Origin: Cristatella mucedo
Taxonomy: Eukaryota; Bryozoa; Phylactolaemata; Cristatellidae
NCBI GenBank assembly: GCA_009760855.2
Contig: WPIO01000201.1
Span: 62,001-126,000 of the forward strand
DNA: 64,000 bases
Direction of reading: 5' to 3'
Shown: positions 22,880-33,515 of the stretch, piece by piece
How the letters are laid out: every line of letters begins with the position of its first letter
Numbering within the stretch: the stretch's first letter is position 1
Made by a program: the position numbers and the translations under genes
The notes under the pieces: model-generated
Seen by the model: the letters and a program-made list of their open reading frames with translations, nothing else
Told to the model about the DNA's origin: nothing
The model's database searches: none

Positions 22880-23420
22880 CGTCTGTAACTCCACAAAGTC
22901 ATAAAGACCACGTGGATATTATGCAGGAGAGTTTTGTATAGCGCACTCACAGCTTAAGCGGCTTTTGGTACGCATTCGGTAGCCAACAGACTTCGTCTCA
23001 TGCAAAAAAGAGAAAGTGGGAAGCATAGCAGAGTCAGGAGAGCAATTGAGATAGTGAGTAGCATGGAAGTAGCAGCTCAGGACTGCTGAAAATAATGAGC
23101 CATAGTCGGCAGCAGGAGAGTAGTTGTCGTTGCATAAGAATCGTAGAAGTAAGTTCCACAGTCTAGGACTTGCAGAGCTAAAGCTTCTGTCGCTAACAGT
23201 CTTTAAGTGGGAATAGAACAGCTAATTTATTGTCCACACAGGACCTGGGGCCCGGACAGGCTGAAACTGATGCAGCAGTTCAGCTAGGTACGAAGGAGCT
23301 AAGCCGTGGCGGGCCTTGTGGTACAGTGTAAGAACTTTGCTCTGTATCCGTTGCTCAACTGGCATGCATGCTAGCTCTTTTAGCAAACGAGACACGTACT
23401 CAGACTGGGCCGCTAGGCAA
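22880..23420 (-). mobile_element. LINE B copy 2: 3' end and C-terminal ORF2
   Basis: Inverted LINE B. The 3' end is at 22,880-22,910 (GTCTGTAACTCCACAAAGTC on the plus strand), then the GCGCACTCACAGC block, with the coding region further right. The minus-strand frame 23665-23222 encodes MPVEQRIQSKVLTLYHKAR, then HGLAPSYLAELLHQFQPVR (about 23365-23245), matching copy 1. The tail of ORF2, including RLWNSLP, is broken by a stop. The upstream boundary is unclear because the frame continues open to 23665 with no LINE motif. Confidence 0.8.
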
Positions 23421-24309
23421 GTGTGCCGTGATTGTGCTGCTGTCTTACGAAGCCATTTATCACCGACTTGCATTTTTTGCCCATGTAGCAGCATCGTCGT
23501 GTCTTCAAGGCTCCTGTATTCAATTTCAGTAGGATTTTCTTGGTTCGGCCCCTTCCTATCAGAAAGTGAGCATGGGCTGTGACTGCGTCGTGGTGTATGC
23601 ATGCTCAAGTCACTGCTATTTGTTGGACGTATGTGATAGTGGGCTGCTTCGGACAATGTCTGCAATCTTTATTAATAACCAAGCCGTGACGTGCTTGATA
23701 CTAAAATAGTGGCATGTTCTGCTCCACCCAAGGTGAGCGCCCAGTCCGACAGGCTTCCATCACTGCTTGCAGGCGAGCATCAGGTTCGTTTAGCTAGAGC
23801 TATGACACGGCAGCTCGACCACAATTCAGTTAGAATTGATGCGCCGAGTCATAGGCTGTTGGCTTCAACCTGGCCCGACTCTTGAGAAAGCACATTTGTG
23901 AAATTTAACGCCCCAAGGCAGTTGCTGGACCTTTTTTTATAAGAAATGCTCTCTGCTGACACCTGCTTATCTCTTTTGATGGCTGCTTAACTCAGCCGTT
24001 GGCTGCTTAACATTGTCGCCCATCTGTCCTAAACCAGCTGAAATATGCAGCACTTGTCTGCTGGGTACCCTCGTCCGCCAGCACGTCGGGTGAACGATGA
24101 TCCATTGGCTGGTGTGGAAATTCTTGCTGTAAGCGTTGGATGTGTCGTGACCAGACTCTTGCAACTGATGCTCATCGTTTATCCGACTGTTGGAGTACGT
24201 ACCGAGAACGATGCGCTCAGACGTACACACGCTCATCGTGGCTAAGCTGTTACTCCACCTGCTCGTCAGTGAGTTATTTGAGCTAGCAGGCCAGTCGAGT
24301 TGGCCTGAA
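23421..24309. other. Unassigned stretch
   Basis: May hold more decayed LINE B ORF2 at its left end. Nothing else recognised. Confidence 0.35.
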
Positions 24310-24680
24310 TGAATTACTGCAAGTAGGGCACAAATTCGGAAAAGCGCCCTCAGAGAACTCAATCTCTGTCTGGGCTCTTTAAAATTGCTGCAATATAAGC
24401 ACGATTGAATGGTTATTAGTAGGAAGCTCAATAGACCACAGGAATAACATGGTTAGGAGTGACATGCACATTATCTGCCTGCAAGTGTGGTTAGTGGCAG
24501 CAAGCAACAATGTCAGCATGCATAAGCACATAAAAGGAAGAATCACAAGGACCAACTAAATGCTGTGATAAATAGATGCATTTCTAGTTTCCTTTTAAGT
24601 GTGGACAAGTCAGGAGATGTCGCGACGCAGATGGGGAATAATTAAATGCTAGACTAGATGGCTCAAAATCCAAGCTGCCG
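24310..24680 (-). mobile_element. LINE A copy 7: inverted 3' fragment
   Basis: On the plus strand: GCGCCCTCAGAGAACTCAAT (24344-24363), AAATTGCTGCAATATAAGCA, then GGTTAGGAGTGACATGCACA and GTCAGCATGCATAAGCACAT, all reverse complements of the LINE A 3' UTR. ACTAAATGCTGTGATAAATAG (24556) is the FRTAFSG codon region. The usual TTATTATT tail is not visible at the left end. Confidence 0.8.
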
Positions 24681-26099
24681 TCGGGCAATAGAAGCACGCA
24701 GCATATTTAGATGGGTGATGTCTACAAATAAAAACAAAAAGATAGATTCTTGAGGATTCAGCAGCCCCTTTTGTATAGCAATAGAATAGCCTTTACAGCT
24801 AGCACCACGGCTTGCATCGGCAATAATGGTTTGTCCTCTGCATGAATCAACCCCACGACCTTGGAGCAGAGTTCGTGAAAAGCAATGCCATAACTAATGT
24901 GCCACCGAAGCTAAGGGGATGGACCCAATTGTGAGTGGTGAATCCTGAAAGATGATTCACTTTTTGATGGACTGCCAGTGCAGGTTTTGAAAGAGTGGTT
25001 TATTGTGTCAGCTTTGACGTTTTTGCACCACCTTTAAATGTCTTGTTTCACTGGTAAGGGGACTAAGTAGGAGGACGTCATGGGTAAGTGTCGACGGGAT
25101 GTTACAGATGCATGGAATAACTTAGGCGGCGTCCGCAATTGTAACACTTATGATATAAAAATCATATGCCCGAAGATAGGCTGACTTGACAGTGCAGCTG
25201 ATGTTCTCATCCTATTAGCAACAAATTCCCTAGGATAAGGCTTGCTATACTTTGTAGGGGTGCAGCAAGAAAATCTCCTGCACATCAATTGGCCAGTACT
25301 GGTCCAGCACTCGTGTCCGGCAGACCCGGTGGCCATTACTCTTACTGATTGTAGTGGAGCATGCATATAGGCGCCCTATCATTGACCTCTGGATCGCTTT
25401 AATGTCACTGAGGCTTGCTGACCGAGTTTTCTGTCAAGGTGAATTTAAAGGTATGGATGTGAATGTGTGTGTATTTGCTCTCGTTTATGGTGCGTGACCC
25501 ATGTGACCCACGACCCATGTGACCCACGCACACTTCTCGAGTGTGTGTGTACTAGCCACACTTTAGCCCTCAGGTGCTAGATCGCAGATGATCGACCCAG
25601 GGGAGTGAAGAATTGACCCATATTCAAGCAGTGTCATCTGTAGCATCTGCCCTACGGTGCACATGCTGAGCTGTTGCAATAGGTTTCCTCGTTGTAACCA
25701 AGTAAGAAAGAAGGGAGACAGACGGCGAGATTGTTTGTACTTAAAAGTTAGGGGTATAGTGTGAGATTATGTGGAGATAGAGTGAGGTAGGCAGTAAGTG
25801 AGACGGTGGAAGAAGATATGGTGGCATAACGAAAGACAGGTTAGAGCATTGTGATCAATAGTCATCTGCCCGTCGATCCATACATGAGTGAATTTATTAG
25901 CAGCTGTCACTATAAGATGCTCAGCAAACTTCACTGATATATTCTCCAGCAGCAATATGTGCACCACAGAAGCACCCTACTTGGCCTATAAGTTTGGGAG
26001 ACTAGAAAATGCTTTGGTTATCATAGAATTCCTATTAGTATCATTTTAGAGCTTGAAGTTCCTTGCATAACTAGCATCTCAAATGTTGAGGGACTTGCA
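24681..26099. other. Unassigned stretch
   Basis: Contains a short duplicated GACCCATGTGACCCAC pattern (25496-25531). No gene, promoter or terminus recognised. Confidence 0.4.
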
Positions 26100-26640
26100 C
26101 ATGGGTAGTGTGATAGAGAGTGTGGAGTGTGAATTCGTGTGTGCGTGTTTGCGCACATGGACGTGGGTGCTAGTGAGCACTTGCACGCATGGATACTTTG
26201 CTGTGGGTCTGTGTCTGCGCGAGTGTACATGTGTCTGCATAGTGAGTCTAAATCTGTATTAAATCTGAGGGAGTGGGTCTGTGTCTGAGCGTATGTGCGC
26301 CTGCCAGCGTCTGTGCCTACCAGTTTCTGCACCTGAGCGTCCCTGCATAGTCCTAACTTCTGCATGTGCAGCTGCCTGTGCACGGTTGTGTCTACGTGCC
26401 TGTTTCTGCGTGCCTGCGTCTGCTTCTGCTAGCCTGTGTCTGAGTACCCGTTTCTGTTTGTGTGTGCCTGTGTATGTGTGTCAGTGTGTATGTGTTTGTA
26501 TGTTTGTGTGTACGCATGTGCATCTATATGTGTGTGCGCGTGTGCATCTATGTGTGTGTGCGCGTGTGCATCTATGTGTGTGTGCGCGTGTGCATCTATG
26601 TGTGTGTGCGAGTCTGCGGGACTGTGTGTGTGCGAGCGTA
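26100..26640. repeat. TG-rich region with a 24-bp minisatellite
   Basis: Degenerate TG-rich sequence throughout. From about 26518 to 26610 a 24-bp unit (GTGCATCTATGTGTGTGTGC plus GCGT) repeats about four times. Because 24 is a multiple of 3, all three plus-strand frames stay open and give 8-residue peptide repeats. I see no signal that they are translated. Confidence 0.9.
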
Positions 26641-27647
26641 TAGGTATTAGGTTAACCTTATCACCGTCGAGCTATTGAATGCTAGTGGCTATCCAAGTAC
26701 GAGTTATTTCGTTACCTTCTTCTATAATGTTAGGTGTGTCACAGTAGGTGCAAGCTTAAAAGGTCGAAGTGTTGGTAGAGCCGGTTGTGATGCCTTAATT
26801 TTAATAAGCTACTTTCCAGGTGAACATGCCGAAGAGAATGTTTTGGCCATTTTTTGAAGATTCAGAGTCAGTTGAGCTTGTCAAAAGATAGTGTACTACC
26901 AGCGCTGTCAGTGCACAGCGAAGTACGGATGTTTAGTGGATGCTAAGTTGCTACGTGCCAGCCGCAATAGCAGAAAAGAATGAGGTACTTTCAGCAAGGT
27001 ATCAGGGAGAGTGTCCTTTAATTGCTAGGATCTTGATGGAATCACTGTTGGGCATCACTGAACTGTACAATGGACTTTACCGATGGGCGTTGAATTAAGT
27101 TGGCTGGCCAGTGCTGGTGATCTGACATCACATATAAGCAGGTTATTAAATGTGGCCAGTTGCTGGTACACCATATTCCCTTCGAAAAAATATGTAATGA
27201 CGGCCGCATCACGTACTGCTTAAGAATTGGTTAAGGTTTGACGCAATCAGTTTGTCACATTTACAGGTGCAATGCTATACACCGATAAACACTCTTAAAA
27301 CAAAATATATGATGTATATAGAACAACAAACCAGCCACAGTATAATATAATGTTCAAACCACAAGTTGCCAATAGTTTCTAATAAGATGAGGTTTCTGCA
27401 ATTTGAAACTGTGAAACACGTCTTGGGAGGCGTCCTAAAGCAATGGTGATCGAACGTTCTGTATGTGTATGGTGGTGTGTCTGTAAGAGACAGGAGCTCA
27501 TTCTAATGCTCTCTGCTCACCGAATTAGCAAAGGGGTGAACTTACTGACGAGACGACACAGAGAGTCGGTGGCGCCTGCAGCCTTGGACTCGAATGGACA
27601 GAATAGGTTAGCAGCTGGTACGTCTAAAGAAACATATGCATGTACGA
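26641..27647. other. Unassigned stretch
   Basis: No recognised feature. Confidence 0.4.
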
Positions 27648-27775
27648 AATCATAATTTTAATAGTAGTAATGCACTTGATAAAGCGCCCTCAGAGAACTC
27701 AATCTGTTGCTAGGCACTTTAAATTTGCTGCAAAGGGAAACGCGATTGAATGGGGAGTAATATCATGACATAATA
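27648..27775 (-). mobile_element. LINE A copy 8: very short inverted 3' end
   Basis: Plus strand: TTTTAATAGTAGTAATGCAC (tail), TTGATAAAGCGCCCTCAGAG, AACTCAATC, TTTAAATTTGCTGCAAAGGG, AACGCGATTGAATGG. These are the last ~110 bp of LINE A, inverted. A severe 5' truncation is typical of target-primed insertion. Confidence 0.85.
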
Positions 27776-28704
27776 GAAATGTTTGCCACACCTGCCCCCT
27801 CTGTGCCACTATTGTCATGTTGATTGCTATCGTGTGAACCGTGGAAGGTCCAGATCATTTCCAGGCACTCTGGCTTCACGAAAATACTTTCTTTACAACG
27901 AGTCAATCTTTCTTATATCTGACACTTCTAATCTCTGGGTCCCTTGGATTTATAGTTGTCCTTGAGTAAACTGAGTAATGTGAGAGCAAAATTGTGGCAC
28001 ATACTAGCAGAGAGATACAACGGTAGAGACAAGATAGAAAATTGAAACACTGCAGATACAGTAGAGACATGAAGGAGAGAGAGCTTAAGTTTAGGAGAGG
28101 GATGAACAGTTTGAGTCGGTCAAGGAAGTCTACTGTTAACAGACTAAGAAAAGGGTCCCTGTAGGTAATTGTGTTGACAACAGTGTACACAAAGCTGGCC
28201 TGGTGGACGTGGCTCATCTGCTTCCTGCTGGCTATATTTATTCAGCAGCTCTGGAAAGCATTGATTTTGCTAGGGATGGCATCTGTAGCTGATTTCTAGA
28301 CGTGGTCCAGTTCAATGCCTTATGGGTCTTCCATAAACCAACCTCTTATCAAGTAGGAGGCTGGGAGGGGAGAGCACCTAACTCAAAATGTTTTAGGACA
28401 CGAATTTTAAGTTTATTGATAGCTGTTTTGTCACCCAGGTGGTTTAGGGCAGGAGATTGAAGGTAAAGGTAATAGCTGGTCCCTTTGTTGTGAGAATGGT
28501 TAAGGGCAGGAAGTTGATCGCTCACCCCTATATGTTCTTGGGAGAGCAGGCTTTGATAACAATGAGCTGCCTAGTCTTACGTAAATTGTGGTTACATTAT
28601 GTACGCCTGGGTCAACATATATGGAGCTCAGGTATATGGTAAACAGGAAATGGCTTTGGCTTTGTGTTGCCATGCGAAGAAGCCAGTTGTGTGCGACCTC
28701 AAAT
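27776..28704. other. Unassigned stretch
   Basis: No recognised feature. The minus-strand frame 28217-27903 is open but motif-free. Confidence 0.4.
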
Positions 28705-28790
28705 GAAAAGTAGTCACGATAGCTCAAGTGGTACAGCAACAGATCGGCAATACGGAGTCTCGGCATTACTCCTGGTCGATTAGGTATTAT
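28705..28790 (+). repeat. Possible tRNA-derived SINE head
   Basis: ACGATAGCTCAAGTGGTACAG (about 28717-28737) fits a polymerase III A box (TAGCTCAAGTGG). GGAGTCTCGGCATTACTCC (28755-28773) occupies the B-box position but has lost the GGTTCGA core. A TATTATTTTT stretch follows. Probably a decayed SINE of a family different from SINE1 and SINE2. Confidence 0.35.
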
Positions 28791-30275
28791 TTTTCAACAC
28801 CCAATCTAATTGTAAATGGTTTGAATTGATCCGTGTTTTGAACTTGTTGTTGAAGTTGAAGGATAGCTGCAGCACATTGACTGTGTTCCCACACCGTTTT
28901 GATATCTTTGTCGAACCACATCGATAAGCCATTCCTGCTTAATGATAGCAAAAAGCCTCGCGAAACCGGTAAAGGTTGCTTTAATTGCAGAAGTAGCGGT
29001 AGGAAACTGGGAGGAAAGCTGTGCAGACTTTTGAAGGATGACGACCAACAAAAGCTGAGACAAATCATAAAGAGAGGAGAGGAGTGACCGATAGATTTGA
29101 GGTCCAGAGTGAGGGTATGCAGTTAAGTGGGACATTTTGTTCACCATCGTCCTGCCAATGTTTCGTGTTCCATTCATCCTTCGTTGTGAGTATAATAGAC
29201 CCAAAATGCTGGCTTTCGTCAACACGTCTTGACTTCCGGCTTTGCATATACAATATGTGGAGTTTGGTCAGCTAGTGATCTTCCCTCGCCTTTTCTTTCT
29301 CATATATTGTCTACTGAAGGTACTGATTTACGTTGTGCACATATCACGCAGTCGAAGAGAAACCGAGACGGGCAACCACTTGATTGCATCTTTGTTGACA
29401 GTGGCTTTGTTAGGCAGCAACGGCAGCTGTAGCAGACATCCAAGTCTTGTAAAACTTAACGATTTTTGCACAACCCAAATAGAAAATAGAGAAAGAAAGG
29501 GGGAGAGCATGAGAGTGTGTGAGAGAGAGAGCGCGGCCGTTAGTATGGTCGTATGTAATCGAAAAGCTCTATGCCAGTTCTCTTAGCGTTTGGTAACCGA
29601 CGTCAAGTGATCTGTGCTGCACAGTCTCCTGGAAATTAGAGTTTCTTCTTTGTGCAGCTTAGCGAACATGTTGCAACCCAAGGCAGGCAGTAAATTGGAG
29701 GTGCCTGGATTTCTGACACTGCCAACTTCACAGCAGGCATCTTTGGAGTCAGTGCTATGATTATTTCTACCTTACGAAATCAGCCTGCTGAAGCACAGTC
29801 CATCTTTCAGATGACATAGTTTGCACCCTATGAAGCTATAGAGGCCAGCCCATCTTCTTTTGGTATATCCGACGCAGTGATGCACTGACAAAAAAATATT
29901 GTAAGATGGGCTGCAGAGGAAAGATGTTAGTCAGTGTTCAGAATGTCATGATAGGACAGTCGAGAGCCAAGGCAAAAGATAAACTAGGGAGAGAGATGAT
30001 ATAGTTAACGATAGACAGTGATTCTAGTTTGGCAGAGAGACGTAGTCGGTAAGCTGTGTGCAAGTGCGGCGCCATAGTTTCGCAGTCATTATATCTCTCT
30101 CGTGCGTGCATTATGGAGCTTACCAGAAAGTTCTTTGCCTAGCATCTTTTTTGCATTTTGGGCTACGCTCACATAATTACTTCTTGGTATTTACTGCTAT
30201 TTCCATACTATCATGCCCTGTTGAAGTACCGTTTCTCTAAGTGCTAACAAAAATAGGAAGAGATAAAGACCAAAG
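28791..30275. other. Unassigned stretch
   Basis: A short GA repeat at 29519-29532. Open frames at 28787-29586 on both strands overlap one another and carry no motif. Confidence 0.4.
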
Positions 30276-30570
30276 CATTAAGAGCTATACAGAGACAGAG
30301 AGGGAGACACAGAAATTGACAGCTCAGAGGATTGAATGACAGCAAGAAGGCGGAATGGGAGCACAAAGACATAAAGACAGCAGAGAGGGAGAGAGGCAGA
30401 GAGAGAGAGAGAGAGGGAGAAACTGAGACAGACAGACAGACAGACAGACAGAGAGAAGCAGAGAGAGAGAGAGAGAGAACGAGAAAATGAGACAGACAGA
30501 CAGAGAAAGAAAGAGGGAGAGAGAGCCATGGAGGCTGTGAGAGAGAGAGAGAGAGACACGTAGACAGAAT
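30276..30570. repeat. GA/CAGA simple-repeat cluster
   Basis: Purine-rich (GA)n blocks with a perfect (CAGA) run near 30429-30451 and another near 30491-30502. The minus-strand open frames of 107-122 codons across it are repeat artefacts. Confidence 0.95.
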
Positions 30571-31624
30571 GATAAACAGGAGATTTGTTCGAGAGAAACA
30601 TTGGAATTTCACTAGTGACTAATCAAAGCTTTGGAACCTTGCAGCTGATGGATACTAACGGTGGGGTTGTAAAGCATTGCTGTCGCCAGAGTCGGTATTT
30701 GGCGCCCAGTTATCTGGAACTGCACATCTGCCGACTGCATTGTCAATTCCCAGTGGGCTGGCAATGGCAGTTCTAGTAGATTCGAAGCCTCATTACACGT
30801 TTTCCTTCTTCTGCAATCCATATACTACCAGACAGACTTCTTGTCGATGACATAGCTTATGGAAGACTTTCTGGTGCTGGGTAGTTTCGGATTGGACACT
30901 GAAGCTCTTGGCCTGAGCCTCGTGATTCTTGGGATCACTGTTACAGAACACCGAACTGGATGTCTTCATGCAATTTATGGTTCAGTCCGGCGCAGCTGAG
31001 CAACGTACCAGCAGCCAATGCGATACGTTCGATATTTCTGTGGCTTTGTGACTCCTAATGCCGGCTACAATAGGTTGTATACAGAGTTTTTCAAAGTTCT
31101 AGTTGAAGAGTAAATAGCAGCAGCAGGATGCACCATATTCCCGTTCGTGTTGAAATTTCTTGTTGAAATATTGAACGGCCCAGACTGTCCTATCCGAGAT
31201 TGGTATACGCTAAACAAAGACGAATGGGCAAAACGTGGGAAGAAATTTTAAAGGAAGATGAGAAATTTTGTAGTTTAGGGGGATCTTAGGATTTTAACAG
31301 ATTAAGAGTGGTTCGCTGCTGATAATAGCTGTTCAATGCCGTTGTCACTCTCACGTAATTCTGGCTGAAGGCTAGTAGCAATCTCTGCGATGCAGTTCAA
31401 ACAGCTGAGTACAGTCGCAGAGACAGAATTGGCTCCGATGTTAACGTAATAGTTGGGTTTGTTGTTCTCCTTGCTTACCAGTGTGAGCCTTGCTCACTAC
31501 TTGTCTTCGTGGCATGTGCTTACCCTCGACTGCCATGTTAGTGGACATGTTGCAATGTATAGCTTTTGGTACCTACCACTCACAAACGTGCCACCTACAA
31601 GTTCTGTGTTTTTTGTAGTCGTGT
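30571..31624. other. Unassigned stretch
   Basis: No recognised feature. Confidence 0.4.
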
Positions 31625-31838
31625 CTAGTCTCCTCCTGCAGCTAAGTTGTGCATGGCTTTCGTCAAGGTGGCACTAAGTGAGCCGAGACTGTCATGGCTC
31701 ATAAAGTCTGTTTCCCCCCTCAAAATGTAGCCAATGGCCTCATAGGCATTCTCAGTATCTTCTAGTGATAATATTAACAGCAAAACTTTGATGTAGCATG
31801 CAGAAGAACCAAATTCATTTCCAAGCTCTTGAGCAATG
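31625..31838 (-). CDS. Candidate terminal exon, unknown protein (weak)
   Basis: Seen on the minus strand: ACTGCCTTTTTAG (reverse complement of 31839-31851) is a plausible splice acceptor. After it a frame is open for about 70 codons to a TAG. The peptide looks protein-like: IAQELGNEFGSS, then YIKVLLLILSLEDTENAYEA, then IGYILRGETDFMSHDSLGSL and ending TKAMHNLAAGG, which suggests amphipathic helices with balanced acidic residues. The frame also stays open 7 codons upstream to an ATG at 31858. I recognise no family. No AATAAA is evident shortly after the stop. Of the open frames outside repeats this one looks most like coding sequence. Confidence 0.22.
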
Positions 31839-33380
31839 CTAAAAAGGCAGTATGCCAATGGTCATGTAGCATGCCTTATTGTGGCACTAACAAGAACTCA
31901 AAGGGGTTGTCTACTCGTGTTCAGCCAGTTTCCTCCACTTCAAACGCAGAAGTGCAAGTCTGCCTATTCTATAAATTCAAATAAGAAAGGCCACTGCTAG
32001 AAAGCTGGGAACTCAGGCTCGATGCTTACCGAGACCGCACTATTATTGACTGTGGATTTTGTTCATGCTAACGTGGCTTGCACATTTTTATCAGCCGGCG
32101 TGATCACCCTGCAGATAGTGTGCCGACAATCTAGAGAATACAGGAATAAATAGAGCACTACTCATATACGCGAGAAAATAATTTTCTCTTGAATCCAGCT
32201 GATATGTTATGCCACGGCTGTTTTAAGAACCCTGGCTTAGCCTAATTAAGGTGTCGATAGGCTGTTTTGTTAGTCAATATCTTCAGCAGCTCGATAGAGT
32301 TCAGCTGCTGCTCTCAACTCAGCTGCTGCTTCTGGTGCTATCGGGTTGCACTAGCTTTCAGTGTGGTGCATGCTATTTTGCTGCTTCCAGACCGTGGCCT
32401 GCATGCCCTCGTGCTTTTGACAACCTTCGGCTTTGTCAACGGCCATCCTTTCTTGCAGTCATGAAGCTCCTGAACATGAAAGACCCTTGTCGAGTCCTGC
32501 CCTAAGAACCCTGAGATCAGCAGTGGTCACACGGCATGGAGGTTGCCGATGCACAGCATACCAACGCAACGGCGGCTGCCCGAAGTACGAACAGCTTGGG
32601 TTACTCAATTGACGATTCGCTCATCGGCGGAAGCACAACCGTTGAGATAGCCATTAGCAAATTGGGTCACGAGGTATCTGGATTTGAGAGTAGTAGCCCG
32701 ACACCTGCCAAGCAGCCGACTGCTATTCTGGAGGCGGTCCACTGTGGTGAGCACATCAAATCCACGACAGAGCAGGAAATGACGACGAATACGTGCTTTC
32801 ACTGCCGGCCTGGCTGCCGAAGTGCCTTTCTTGTGGCATCCTGTGAGTACCTGGCCGAGCACGTGTGGCGCCTGCTGCACTCCTGAAAGCCGGCCGGCTG
32901 CTGCTGCTTTGCCGGTGGCCGAGTGGGCGCTGGACACATAGCTAGTACAAAAATAACCCTGTACCTGTCTCATCCATGGCAACCCTACACCGGTTGCTGC
33001 GGCCTCTATTTATGAGTGATCCTGTCGCCGAGACTCCATGCCACAGCAAGCAGTTAATGCCCGTGTCAGTCGCCGAGGCCGGTTAGTCGATCACTGCTAA
33101 CTAGGTGCCTTCAATATTTACCTAAAGAGTTAGGAGTACATGCTCACAAATGCCTCGAAAATGCCCACTGTGTTGCTTTTCCATCGATGCGGGTAGCAGC
33201 CTCAATCAATTCTCCAATGTGAAACTTTCAGTATTTAGTTGTCTGTCGTTGGCTTTACAGGGTTTGAGCTTGATTTTTTTGCATTAGCTGCCTGCACGAA
33301 AGTGCACGGGCTGCGCTTAGCGGGTTACACCGCCACAGTAGCCAGACACTCACCATGACCATGACCACAAGAAACAGCAA
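31839..33380. other. Unassigned stretch with overlapping open frames
   Basis: Frames of 116 codons (32536-32886, +) and 125 codons (32982-32605, -) overlap each other. Neither has a recognisable domain. GC is raised at 32530-33080. Confidence 0.35.
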
Positions 33381-33515
33381 GGTTTGGTCCAGCGGTTAAG
33401 GCACTAGCCCCGACCAAGGTCTGACTGATGTCGTGGGCTTGAACCCTGTGGCATACGTGAAGTGATTGAATGGAGTATAATTAAGTTCTATTAGGGGGCT
33501 ATACAAAAGAATTAT
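33381..33515 (+). mobile_element. SINE1 copy 1: tRNA-derived SINE with LINE A-type tail
   Basis: Head GGTTTGGTCCAGCGGTTAAG (33381-33400) contains an A box (TGGTCCAGCGG). B box GGGCTTGAACCC is at 33435-33446. The 3' part, GTGAAGTGATTGAATGGAG, then ATTAAGTTCTATTAGGGGGC (33479-33498) and TATACAAAAGAATTATT, is a diverged version of the SINE1 tail. The same head-to-tail order occurs at 49.2 and 60.9 kb. Confidence 0.85.

Noticed and set aside
26281-26678. Plus-strand frames with 8-residue peptide repeats
   Set aside because: Produced by a 24-bp TG-rich minisatellite; all three frames are open, which is not how coding sequence behaves.
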